Shown here in pieces: positions 46,141 to 56,901 of a stretch of 64,000 nt of DNA. The position numbers were made by a program, and so were the translations under genes. The notes beneath the pieces were generated by a model. It saw only the letters and a program-made list of their open reading frames with translations, did not search any database and was not told the origin of the DNA. Source of the stretch: Trema orientale (taxonomy: Eukaryota > Streptophyta > Magnoliopsida > Rosales > Cannabaceae); NCBI GenBank assembly GCA_002914845.1, contig JXTC01000046.1, positions 593,555 through 657,554 of the forward strand, read 5' to 3'. Position 1 is the stretch's first letter. Every line of letters begins with the position of its first letter.

Positions 46141-46980
46141 TCAACGGATGCACTCAATACCATGACAAATGAATAACCAAATCACAAACAGTAACAGGCA
46201 GACAGCTGCATCAACAGCGAGCACAATACGCACTTGACGCCACCACTTCTTTCGAATGCTTTGAGTACTGGATCTGATCCTCATCGGACCTAACTCCTTT
46301 TGTAAGGGAATTGAAGAACCTGCTTCACCTTGGTCAGAAGAATCCAAAGTTGCTGAAATAGAATCAATATTAACTCCTCTATCTGTTGATTTTCTATGCT
46401 CCTCCAATTCAACTTCTCTAATTGCAATCACATGATCCTTTCCCTTCTTCTTCTCTTGTTTGCTAGACTTGCCTAATAAAGGAGCTTTTGTAGAACTGGA
46501 AACTTCAGTTTGCCCATTTGCACTGCTAGTTGGCGATGGAGATGAACCGGCATGAAGTGACGGAGTCTCACCTGTCCAACCCCTACCTCCCTGGGAAACG
46601 TTCTCTAAGGAGGTAATCAAGCGGCGGATAACAGGAACTAGTTGTTCTTGTACCGTTGAATTCAAACTCGACAAACTTCCTCTTGACCCCTTTCTGGCTA
46701 CCTCCTTGAATTCATCTCTAAGATGCTCCAGAAACTGAAGAACCCCAGGATTTCCTACATTCTCGCCAACAATCATGAAATAAACATATCCATCTTCAAT
46801 TAGAAAACCGAATGTCCTGTTTCCCATCGTCTCAAAATACCACTTATGAAAAGGAGGAGTTCTTTCCAAGCACAATAAAGCTAGATTCTCCAATTCATGA
46901 TCTCCACTACTGTGTGCATATAGAACCCGGTTACCCCTCGCCACACAGCAGTAATAAACTGTATTTTGAATCGAACCCAT
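46141..46980 (-). CDS. PHYL1: phytolongin (PHYL1-like longin-domain membrane protein)
   Basis: A single coding exon of 279 residues. The start is the ATG at 46980-46978. The codon before it is GTG, so MGSIQNTVYYCCVARGN is the true N-terminus. Residues 1 to about 120 form a longin domain (V-Y-Y-C-C-V-A-R-G-N, then P-P-F-H-K-W-Y-F-E-T, then G-F-L-I-E-D-G-Y-V-Y-F). The region about 120-245 is Ser-rich and lacks the R-SNARE heptad motif that VAMP7-type longins have. Residues 250-272 form a C-terminal membrane anchor after a K-K-W-W-R-Q basic/aromatic flank. This longin plus anchor without a SNARE motif defines the plant phytolongins, which act in the secretory pathway. The closest Arabidopsis forms are PHYL1.1 and PHYL1.2. 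The leader is spliced and carries two upstream ORFs. Confidence 0.92.
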   Translation of the reverse strand: MGSIQNTVYYCCVARGNRVLYAHSSGDHELENLALLCLERTPPFHKWYFETMGNRTFGFLIEDGYVYFMIVGENVGNPGVLQFLEHLRDEFKEVARKGSRGSLSSLNSTVQEQLVPVIRRLITSLENVSQGGRGWTGETPSLHAGSSPSPTSSANGQTEVSSSTKAPLLGKSSKQEKKKGKDHVIAIREVELEEHRKSTDRGVNIDSISATLDSSDQGEAGSSIPLQKELGPMRIRSSTQSIRKKWWRQVRIVLAVDAAVCLLLFVIWLFICHGIECIR

Positions 46981-47163
46981 CACTCAAGCAATTAATTTTG
47001 ACTCTTAAATTGTAGTGTACCAAGTTACTACTACTCAAACTTATAAACACCACTTCCAATAATTGTCGTTAACTCTATAAGTCTCAACAGTTACTTCATT
47101 CAACAAGTCCACAAAATCAAACAAGGGTGAGATGTAGAGTGGGAACTAAAGCTCTGGATACCT

Positions 47164-47337
47164 TTAAACAATTCGACAAAGAAGAAAACGAACAAGATCC
47201 CGAAGCAAATAACCAAAGTCGTAATAGAATGCGATAATCTCGTCGGCTATGAATTCAATAGCATCTAATAGATACCAAAACAGTTCAAGAGCTAAGTAAT
47301 CGAAGATTAGAATGATGTTCTCAAAGAGCTCCCTCAT
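47164..47337 (-). CDS. uORF2 in the phytolongin leader, 57 residues
   Basis: The ATG at 47337-47335 overlaps the TGA of uORF1 in the sequence ATGA. The frame runs 57 codons to TAA at 47166-47164, two bases before a clear splice donor (AAAG, then GTATCC, at 47161). The peptide starts M-R-E-L-F-E-N-I-I-L and is rich in Leu, Ile, Phe and Tyr with regularly spaced Asp/Glu, so it looks like an amphipathic or membrane-associated helix. I do not recognise a family. The frame could be a regulatory uORF or an independent small protein on a two-cistron mRNA. Expression is not shown by the sequence. Confidence 0.5.
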   Translation of the reverse strand: MRELFENIILIFDYLALELFWYLLDAIEFIADEIIAFYYDFGYLLRDLVRFLLCRIV

Positions 47338-47824
47338 ACCTGCCTGGACCACAACCACCACCCAAAGGAGCACAAAAAGAGTCCTCCCCAGGGTTTGTAT
47401 CCTGTAAGAAGAAAACAATCAACCACAATCAACACCCAATTGAACCAAATTCCATTAAAACTCATTCAAACAAAATTCAAAAGATTTCGATCAAAGCCAT
47501 CCAACTAGGGTTTGATATTGGAATCAAAAGGGTAAAATGATAAATCATCGAGAACAAAAAAAAAAAAAAAAATTATTAGGAAAAAAAAAAAAATCGTCAT
47601 TCATCCAAGACCCATAAATTAGAAAAATTGAAGTCAACGAGAACACAAAAATCATGGCCTGCTAGCCCTTGGTTTGCTCTAGAAGTCCAAGAATTGGGAC
47701 AGTCAACTCTAAGTCCAGAGCAGCTGTTTTCTAAAAGGGACAATAGATTTTCTCGGCCGCCAAACAGATGATTAAAGAGTAATCGCAGGGATATACCTAT
47801 ACAAGTTCTGCCAAACAGAGACAT
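47334..47824 (-). CDS. uORF1 in the phytolongin leader, spliced, 31 residues
   Basis: The ATG at 47824-47822 starts M-S-L-F-G-R-T-C-I. After 28 bases a donor (ATAG, then GTATATCC, at 47796) joins the acceptor TTCTTCTTACAG, whose exon begins at 47401. The spliced frame continues through a Trp/Gly-rich stretch (P-W-G-G-L-F, then W-W-L-W) to TGA at 47336-47334. Both splice sites are good matches to consensus. The TGA overlaps the ATG of uORF2, the arrangement used for termination-reinitiation. Unspliced reading would give a different 75-residue frame, which I regard as intron read-through. Confidence 0.45.
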
Positions 47825-47839
47825 CAGAAGCTATATATA

Positions 47840-47840
47840 C

Positions 47841-47875
<35 letters not shown>

Positions 47876-47877
47876 CT
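47840..47877 (-). promoter_or_regulatory. TA and GA microsatellites just upstream of uORF1
   Basis: The plus strand has a TATATATA run followed by GAGAGAGAGAGA. On the minus strand this reads as a CT tract then TATA repeats directly before the first uORF. CT tracts are frequent near plant transcription starts, so this is probably the leader or core promoter of the phytolongin gene. Confidence 0.4.
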
Positions 47878-50443
47878 GAGAAAAAGGTGGGGGGGACGGG
47901 GAGAGAATAGAGAAAGGTCTGATAGGAATTGATGAGTGGAAATTTGGGATGAGGGCAGACGATAGTATTAATTGCCCCAAAACTGAATATTTCACATACG
48001 ACAACTACAACTGCTTCTAATTCATGTCTCTGTCTTATTCAAAGTTTGACATGTTAATCGCCATTGGGTATCTTACTTATCCTTTTATTTTTCAATTTTG
48101 AAAAGGCAATGAAAAAAATAAAAACTTTTTTTTTTTTTTAATTTATTTTTACAGTGGTCTGGTGACACTGCAGTTTCCACTCCCTATATAACACCCACGT
48201 TCAACCACGTATTAAGAACAAGTATGAAAGATCATTGTACAAGTATTTTTTCAGATTTACATAATACACAATGTAGAAGCCACTTACCTAATAGCCAAGC
48301 CTTCTTTCTAACGATTCCCGTTCTCTCTTTTACCACTTTCAACCTGTCTCTCTTACCCTAACTTTCTCTCGATTCTCAATGCCTAAGTAACATATTTATA
48401 GTCCTATTTTTACTTGTTCAAACTCATAATACTAACTTACCAAATCTAAATGAAAAATATAAGAAATCGACTTTATATTAGGAAAGTAGTCGGCATAATG
48501 ATAAATGCTAGAGGGCTTTGAGCAAAATGGCTCCAATTTTGGGCCTTCTTTAGTAAACATCCATTTTTCAACTAAGCTATTTAACTCATTATCAAAAATA
48601 ATATTTAATGTCATATCCTCTAACTAAGTTTACCTAACTACCTAATCAAAGAACCCAAATCTCTCTCTAAACCATGGCCACTATATGTTTCTTCACCAGA
48701 CGTCTCCATAAATATTCACCATGATCGAAGTCGGAAGTAATAAGTTATCATTGTTTAATCTAATTTTTTCAACCATTAGATCCAGTTTTTTCAAACTCAC
48801 ATATGATTTCCTTGACCACAATCGAAATTTTTTTCAATCTTTTTCGATTTTTTTAATAGGATATGTTTGGTGTAGGATTTGAATCCTATTCTACAATACG
48901 GAAACAACTTTCATATAAAAAATCAATAGGATAAACAACCAAAATTTTTAAAAATTTTCATTAAAAAATGAGTCTTTTGCAAAATAAATCCTTTTGATAA
49001 TATGTTCTAGAAAATAGATCTATTTTTTTAACTCGACCAAAATGGATGACACTAGACATGCTTGCTCGACCATACAAGACATGCTCTCTAAACAATTCAA
49101 AGATCTAACGTGTAAAAGAAAATAAACCTGACTAGGAGTATTTTTGACTAAATAACTTTTTAGGTGTGTTTTAAAAAATGAATATTCTAGCAATGGTGAG
49201 TGATAGTTGTCATACTATCTATCACTATAAAATTATAATCTTTTTATGACCAATCAAGGTACATATAGTGTGACACCCGTCGTATAATATTGTGAAACTA
49301 CTAGAAAAATTATTTTTTAAAATACTCTATTATTGCAAATAAGTTATAAATTGTCCCATATTTTACCATGGACTTTAAAATAAGATCAAAATTGATATGA
49401 CTCTTCCTTTTGCTCTTAAAAAATATATTTGTGAGTTATATTAGAAAAATATTTATCTGATGACAAAAGTTAATTTCTCTTGCCTGACTTATATATTGTG
49501 TTTAAAATGTAGATGGCTGTTTATAGGCCATCTTTGAGGAATCTCATGAATATACAACTTTGAGAATTATCCATAAAATTAGTTTCTTTCCATAAATTTT
49601 CACACTTCCTCTACACACTTCGTCTAAGCAATTTCATGAAAAAAGAATGATGGAAGCTAGATAATCTATGTGATTTCTAGAAAAGATGATTGAAATTCAC
49701 AAATATTTCATGACATTGTGATATGTTTTTCTCTATTTATCCATCATTTTCCAAAATTTGACATTGTGATATGTTTTTCTCTATTTATCCATTTTCCAAA
49801 ATTTGTTTCTTGTTTATTTCTGAAACTCCAATTAAATTATATTCGTATTCAAAATATTCTCTGTATATGTATAAATATCTTTACATATATTGTTTGCGAT
49901 TAGAATTCTGAATCTATCGCTTGCAATAATTGTGTTGTATCATCTATGTAAGTAGGGAATTCTAAGCTACACACAGGAAATTCAGAGGGAAAAAAAAGGT
50001 CCGTCCTGATGTGTACCTTTTTTTAATGTTAATTTTTTGAACTTACGAGATAACGTTAATTTTACCAAACAGCCCCGTAGTGATTGATTTTGAATCTTCG
50101 GAATTGCAATTAGAGCATCATAATAATCTGACCAATAGCCATAATTTGAACTTGCATTCAGGAGCATCAGCACACATTAATAGGCTTATAAATGCTCTAT
50201 TTATTTGTTGCATAACAATTTCGGCACATAGACTTCCACTGGGGAGATTCCGAAGTCTAAAGTGAAGAAAAACATGTAGTAGTCATTCATGTTTCTTTCA
50301 TACAAAATAAAAGGCAGTGAAAACAGAGCTATTATAACAGATGAGATCCATCTAAAAAACTTTCATTGAAGCTCTCATGCTTCTCAATTATTTAGAGGAA
50401 CGTCATCAAACGCTCTTCATAAACTTCTAATCGATTATTTGTT
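47878..50443. other. intergenic region between the phytolongin and ATL58-like genes
   Basis: The two minus-strand genes are tandem here, so it holds the phytolongin promoter and the ATL gene's 3' flank. A/T-rich. It contains one tandem duplication (49711-49803) and no long frame. Confidence 0.4.
49711..49803 (+). repeat. ~48-bp tandem duplication
   Basis: Two copies of GACATTGTGATATGTTTTTC, each followed by TCTATTTATCCAT and TTTTCCAAAATTT. One copy has a 3-bp CAT insertion. Confidence 0.85.
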
Positions 50444-50521
50444 TCTTCATATCAGGCTTGATGATGGTATTTCTTACTCATCTCTTCATATCAGGCTTGA
50501 TGATGGTATTTCTTACTCATC
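50444..50521 (+). repeat. 39-bp perfect tandem duplication
   Basis: The unit beginning TCTTCATATCAGGCTTGATG occurs twice in direct tandem with a 39-bp period and no mismatch seen. It lies about 430 bp downstream (minus sense) of the ATL58-like stop codon, possibly in its 3' untranslated region. Confidence 0.9.
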
Positions 50522-50947
50522 TCATACCTTCTAAAGGACTCATCTCCGCTTGCAGAGCTGCTGCCAGCTTCTATTGCTCAGCCGGTACACCCTTAAGCTG
50601 TTGATGAATGAATAACAAGAAGAGACATCATAGCCCGAAACTGAAAAGTATCTTGAATGTAGCATAGTAGGTACATACATACACAGGTTTTAACAAATTC
50701 AATTCAGTTGTCTAAGAAGAGTAATCGGAGATCCTAGTAAATGACAGGTTGATCCCATGGCTAACCATGATTTTGATTCTGACTCACAATTGACATCTTC
50801 GGTGACACTTGAAAGTGAAAGAGTTCTACCAATAATCCTTATAGCCAAGAAATACCTCTGTTTTCCTAAGTTTAGGTATCAATTAATCGGTCTTATCCGA
50901 AAACGTTATGTACTGATCACAGATTACCCGACAGTCCATCAGTATGG

Positions 50948-52513
50948 TCATGCATTATGGCCTAGTCCCTTGCATTCTTCTTTTTCAAGTTGATTCACAC
51001 AATGAGATCTTCCCACATTTTCTTCGGCGTGATCGTGTAGAGTTTCTGAATCTCTGGTCCTCGACTCAGCGAACTGTTCGCAAGTCTGAGAACCAGGTTG
51101 AAGAGATGTTTCAGTATCACCCTCTGCAACAGAAGGCCCTTGAATATAGCCCTCCTGTTCATTAGGCAATTCAGCTTCAGATTTAGCAGAGGAGAGGAGG
51201 GATAGGCGGCAGAGTGGACAGGTGGTGTGGGTGGCAAGCCAGTGATCAATGCAATCAATGTGAAATGTATGGCCACAAGCAGGTATTTGTTGAAGCCTAT
51301 CATCTGCTTCATAGTCTCCAAGGCATACCGAACATCTGTGTCAATGACAATGTAACTCTCTTGAAATCACAAACAAGAAAAAGAAACTGTATCAATCATA
51401 CTTAACACATTGAACTTTTGAAATTAATCAACTGTACTCGCCTCCCTAACTTGGAGAAGTTCAAAAATACTAGATTTGATGTGAACAGATATATTTCTGG
51501 AAACCCTCTAGTCCTGCTCATTTATCTTTTACACAGAACAACCCTCCTAATTCTATGCCCTTCAACTACATTGCTTATCCTAGAAAAGAAAGATATATAT
51601 AGTTGAGATATACTGCTATTCCCAGTCTAGCAATATATTTTACAAATTGCCCAAGTGAATTTCATGAATAACAATAACAATGTAACTCCTCAAACTAGCC
51701 AGAGCTTTTTGCCTTATCCAATGATGTCGATATGTTTTTTCCTACAACTAACCAAAAGGAAAATCTTTGTCAATATGGACCATTCACGTGGAAATCATGT
51801 ATTTTTTTTTCTTTTATTTTTTATTTTTTATTTTTTTATGCTAGGTTCTCCCATTTAACACTACAATTCTTCGGAGGCAATAAAATCTAGCATATTACTA
51901 GGTAGATCCCCGTGACGAATCGAACCCAAACATTGATCACACAATAATATCTATCATCCTCTTGATCGACAAGTACCAATCCAAAGTAAAGTAAAGACTT
52001 TTCACACAAAAATATCAACCTTTGATCAACAAGTACAAAGGACAGACATCAACAGGCCCATACACAGTACTAACTTTTAAGACAATAATTGGTAAAATTC
52101 AGAGTCAAACTAGTCGAGCAAACCAACTCACTGTGTATCTCTGACAGAGAAGCTCTCCTTATAAACAATAATGGGTAGCATCTCTCGTAGTTCTTTCTTC
52201 AAGCCCAATTCAGCCTGCTAGACCACAACCATAAGAATTATGTAAAATGCAAAAGTATAAACACTAGTATTGTAAATCTCACCCTTGAAATGTCATCGTG
52301 ATAAGGATGATGCTGAGAAGAAGAAGTTCGCATCCCGAGAGATGCCCAATTGACCCTTCGAGGACGAAGATAGAACAAGTAAAACAAGAAGAGGAGGATG
52401 AAAGTGAAAAAGATGGGCACACAGAACATGAAATACTGGTACAGCTTCAGTTGACTTGAACTCGAGTTGGAGTTTGAGCAACATCCATCTTGATCTAAAT
52501 GATTCTGAGACAT
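50948..52513 (-). CDS. ATL58: RING-H2 E3 ubiquitin ligase, ATL58/ATL59-like
   Basis: Three exons on the minus strand, 52513-52283, 52214-52132 and 51335-50948, give 702 bp and 233 residues. Residues 24-49 form a membrane segment, followed by a basic stop-transfer patch (R-P-R-R). A conserved linker follows (ELGLKKELREMLPIIVYKE). The RING-H2 domain lies at about 106-148 and reads C-S-V-C, then C-G-H-T-F-H, then C-x-x-x-W-L, then C-P-L-C, with the Pro before the third Cys expected in ATLs. The C-terminal tail is acidic and Gln/Glu-rich. ATL proteins are membrane-bound ubiquitin ligases. The linker and intron-containing structure fit the ATL7/58/59 group better than the typical intronless ATLs. 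Exon 2 has a tandem acceptor (TAG then CAG), so one extra Gln may be included. Confidence 0.92.
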
Positions 52514-53036
52514 CAAAGCTTTTTCTCCTTGTTATAAATAAGTGGAAGGACTTGGATCCCGAGTACCCTCGAGAAGAAGAGCTTAATGGAACTAGTTTTG
52601 GGGTGGTTCAAATCTGAATGAAACTACATAAACATTGCTAAAAACAAAAACAAAAAAAAAAAAGAAGAGAAGCTTAAGAAAAAATGTTATTTTGACTCTT
52701 GAAAATGTAAAATCTGAGAGATTTATGACAAAAGGAAAGATACCCAGATGGGATAATTCAATGTTGATTGGTGGAGAGAAGGTTTGAGCAGCAAAGGAAG
52801 TGTTGGATAAGTGGAAGAGAGCACGTGTTAGTGTGACAAACAATGCCGAATTGGTAAAATTGGTGAAGATGGAGTATGAAAGCTGATCGATCTGGAAAGC
52901 GGAATGAGGAGAAAATTGGTATCCTGTTCTTTCCTTCTTCTTAGGTTACGTGGTAAAGCTAAGTCTTGGTTCGGCTTCGGCCCACCGCAGCTTGTTTCCT
53001 CTTCACAGTTCACGCCCTTTACCCTTACCTTATATA
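52514..53036 (-). promoter_or_regulatory. probable leader/promoter of the ATL58-like gene
   Basis: A TTATATAAGG TATA-like motif lies on the minus strand at about 53036-53027. A T-rich tract ending TTTTTAG (about 52632) could be an acceptor of a leader intron. Both are weak positional inferences. Short frames in this stretch have no domain. Confidence 0.3.
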
Positions 53037-53130
53037 ATTATTATCATAGCAATAGTATTACCCATTCGATAAAGCTAAGGTCAATGAATCAGGAATCTGG
53101 ACAGGTATTGCAACAATTTTGAGAGATGAG

Positions 53131-55387
53131 ATGAGTTTTAGATCCGCAAAGAGTTGTTGTTTTTGTTCTTTTTTGTTTTTAATTTTTTTTTTATTTTATT
53201 TTTATTGTTAACTAACAATTGCGTTTTATAATTGTTATGGAAAAAAGGAAAATGATAAACTGCACTAGCAGTGGTTCAACATTACAACATTACACGTTAA
53301 TGTAACTGTGGGGCCTACATATATACATTATGAGGTAAGTCTGAGAACTTTATTAGTTTATGCTGAGTAATCCCTTATAACCTTGCTCGTGAAAATAACT
53401 GGGACTTGGGTTCATCCGTGGAAAATAGACTTGAATAGTAGTGTTTAGAGAGTGATTTTGTATGGGAGTGTTGTTAAAAGAACTTTTCTAGGACCTGGTC
53501 ATATAAATAAATAGGTTTCTAAACTTACATTTGTCAAGAATCTTAGAAAAACCCACTCAAAAAATTTCATTCCTTCCCTCCGCTAAATACAATCGTATCT
53601 TTCTGGAAAACCAATTTTTAGGCAAAAATTGGAGAAAAATTGAAAAATTTATTATGACAATAGTATAAAATTGCATTCATCAGCATTTTTGGAAGAAAAT
53701 TTGAGATATATATATATATATTCTTTTTTCTTTTTTCTTTTTTCCTTCAAAAAGTTCAACAGTGGTTGCAATTGACGGATAATATTTTTATTAGGTCAAA
53801 TGATGCGTTTTTTGTGATTAAAGTGCATTTTGTTATTTTCCCAAATGACATTTTAAAGGGTCACTATTTTAGTTAGTGACCACTTTGAACTCTTGCAATT
53901 TTTCAATTTTCCAGGTGATAATGAAAGGAAATCAAAAGGAAATAAAAAAGAATAGAGTGAAAATGAGGTTTATAGAAGTTTAAATTGTCAAAAATCTCAA
54001 ATTATAAGCATTTTTCTTGTCTGATCCGTTTTTTTTTTTTTCCTCTTCCTTTCTAACATTTTGATTTTCTCTCCTCCCTCCTCTCGTCAGAAGGATTTTT
54101 TTTTTTTTTGGGTCAATTTACGAGTTAGATTAATAAAGGTAGTCCTCTAAAAGTCATTTTAAAATTATTCCCGAAAAAATCATTTTATCTTTTTTTTTTA
54201 AGGGTCAAAAAATCATTTTATCTTAAAACATTACTATACAAGCCCATTTCCCTTTACCGTTTGGGGGGCTCTGAGCCATCTCAATAAACGGCTCTAGTTT
54301 GTCACGACCAAAGTAGACTTCTTTATTCTCGCTCCTGAATTGACTTCGTAGGTTCAATCTCAATTCTCAACTGTCTCAATTTCTCTTTTCCCAAACCAAA
54401 ATAAAACTCCACATTTTTCCCCCGATCAAAACTAGGACTTTACGTGGTGCAACAATATGATATTATATTCTACCTAAGATTTTTGTTTTCCTAATTTAGT
54501 TTGAACTTTGAACCACTAATTAATTAGTCTAAAATATTAGATGAGATATTTATTATTTAGAAAAAAAGATATGATATATGAAATGTCTTATTATAGAAGA
54601 TATTGTGAGATATTATGTCGAATATTATATTAGGCTAATTGTTTATTAATTTATGATAATATTAGTACGTGATGTTTCTTGCTTGAAGACCTAGCCCACA
54701 CTGTCAAACTCGACTATTGTTTCGAAAGAAACATGTGTACAAGATTGCGTGAACTATAAACATTACAATCGACTAGCTAATCATTCGAAAATGTGGTCAA
54801 ATAAAGAAAATTGTAAAAACTCGTTAGAATTTAGAGTTAAATATCACATTAGCGTTTATCACTCGAAGACCCCAAGAATTTCTCCGTTCCGTTCAAGAAA
54901 GAAAACGAAACCAATGTATAGGTGAACTTCCCTTTATTTGATAAGTGATGATTGCTTTAACATCATTAGTAATCACACTCACTTAATTATTGAAGATTTA
55001 AAATTCAATGGAACTAGCATATTACAATAATTCAAGAAGTTATATATATATATATAGGCACCAATCTAATATGTATTTTTTTTTTTTTTACGAATCTGTA
55101 AGTATTGTTTTTGCCAATTAAAATTGGTTATGCACGTCTTTTCATGATAAAAAGAGAAAAAAATATTAAATAATGAGTATTTATTTTTATTATTATTTTT
55201 TTCAACTACTCAAATTATGATAGACATTAGAACATATGATCCAACGGTTAAAAAGAATACTCATAAATAAGTAAAAAAAAAAAATACTTACTGGATTGGG
55301 AATATATATATATATAATGAAATATTAGAGTGAGTCTTTTTCTTGCAGTTATTTTAATAAATGTCCTTTTTTTTTTACTGAATATAT
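53131..55387. other. A/T-rich intergenic stretch, nothing recognised
   Basis: Homopolymer-rich DNA with TA microsatellites (about 53708 and 55044). No frame or complete element seen. Confidence 0.4.
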
Positions 55388-55583
55388 CAGTTTTCAGTAT
55401 ACTATTTTTTTTTTTTAAAAGTGGGGCTTAACTAATGACCACCACTTACTACAAATTAAAGAAAAATGACACACACACACACTACCAAGGTTTGAACCCC
55501 TGACCCCCCCAAACACACACACACAACCCTCAAACCTTGGACCAACTGAGCTAACCCCAGTTGACAGTTTTCAGTATACTATT
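55388..55583 (-). mobile_element. tRNA-derived SINE, full length, with a 19-bp target duplication
   Basis: The body (55407-55564) reads on the minus strand from GGGGTTAGCTCAGTTGG. This includes a pol III A box (TAGCTCAGTTGG, plus 55542-55553) and, about 41 bases on, a B box (GGGGTTCAAACC, plus 55489-55500). It then runs through GT-rich repeats to an A tail. The direct repeat CAGTTTTCAGTATACTATT flanks it at 55388-55406 and 55565-55583, the hallmark of LINE-driven insertion. It differs from the 36.6-kb copy at only a few positions within the shared part. This is not a tRNA gene: there is no anticodon arm or acceptor-stem pairing. Confidence 0.88.
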
Positions 55584-55710
55584 AGTATACTATTATATCA
55601 ACTTATATACTAGAATCAGTTTATACACCGGGTACGTAAGTTTCTATATGGAGTAACTCAGATATTACCATTGCTACATCCACAAATATACCGTCTACTT
55701 TCATATAATA

Positions 55711-55950
55711 TTTGAAAAATGAACATCTATTTTTTAAGAGGCCCAAAACTAGGCCTTTTTTTTAAAAAAAATCTAGGCCATTTTTGCTATGAGTAAATAG
55801 ACACATTTCAAGTAGAAAAGAATGATTCACACTGGAAAATAAACATCTATTTTTTAAGAGACCCGAAACTAGGCCATAGTTTGCTATGAGGAAATAGACA
55901 CATTTCAAATAGAAAAGAATGATTCACATTTATTTTCTATTCTAATAAAG
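55711..55950 (+). repeat. ~120-bp tandem duplication
   Basis: Units containing ACATCTATTTTTTAAGAG, AAACTAGGCC, AAATAGACACATTTCAA and AGAAAAGAATGATTCACA occur at about 55722 and 55842. They differ by short indels and several substitutions. Confidence 0.85.
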
Positions 55951-56901
55951 AAATGCTATATATAGTACGTTTAATAAACATCGGATATAGTTTGTCCTAG
56001 TGTTAAATGGTAAAGATTGATTTAGATCATAAATGGAGCCGATAATTAAGCACCTATTGACAACACCCCAACAAGTTCGGATTTCAACCGAACTCTGGTC
56101 TTACTTCTTACCGTACAACCACACCTAAATTACAAGCATCATACTTAGAAGTCTTGATATGTCGTTGTGCAATTAGGGTCGGGTCACATCCATCATAGTA
56201 GTATGACCCATGTGGAGCTCATCATGATGAATAGCCAACAAGCATAATGCTAAAGACACATGAGACGAGATTTTAAAATACTAGTCATCCGTGTAAATCA
56301 TCTGGGCCGCTCATTCGTGCTAGAATTGCTGATGAGATTAGTGAACGAGAAACAAACGAATAACAGGAAACGTTTGGTGTAAACTTCATCAAGTAAATCC
56401 TTGCTTTCAAGAATAAATGAGACTATGAATCAGAGATGGGCAGGGGTTTATGATTATTTTAAGAGGAAGAAACTACCGCGACAACTATTATATCTTGCTT
56501 CTAAAAATTCTGGAGTTCTTTGTCTTTCACAAGAAAAAATAAAAAAAAAAAATCACACTGATAGTGCAGCCACCAAGCAACCTGGATTTAGAAAAAAATT
56601 TCCTGTGGCTCAACCGTGAATCAGTATGAAATTTCAGCTTGTATGCAACCTGAGCATGTATCAATTTCCTGTCATATTGATTAACCAATCCAATGTGCCT
56701 TTTCATTAACTTTCTCTAAAAGCCGACACGCGGTCACAAATGAACATCAATAACATTATAACAAGAAGCGTAATACTTGTACAACATACTGAGCAGAGCA
56801 GTGTTCTATATACAGGTGGCATTATTGGGTTAGAAACAAATAAACAGTGTTCCCTTTCAAGGGATGAGTGAAGCAAGTATTTACTTTATTTAGAAAATGG
56901 C
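55951..56901. other. intergenic region downstream of the DUF2062 gene
   Basis: Not much structure. The short plus-strand frame 56401-56619 has no recognised domain. The right part should include the DUF2062 3' untranslated region. Confidence 0.4.

Noticed and set aside
46981..46983. Phytolongin start one codon upstream
   Set aside because: That codon is GTG. The ATG at 46980-46978 starts the family-typical MGSIQNT.
47164..47418. 84-residue frame starting at the ATG at 47418
   Set aside because: Its first codons lie in the intron, before the acceptor at 47402. The ATG at 47337 is the first start within the exon in that frame.
47597..47824. 75-residue minus-strand frame upstream of the phytolongin gene
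   Set aside because: After nine codons it reads through a good splice donor at 47796. The spliced reading (uORF1) is more credible.
55407..55564. tRNA gene (A and B boxes present)
   Set aside because: There is no anticodon arm or acceptor-stem pairing. The A tail and 19-bp target duplication show that it is a SINE.
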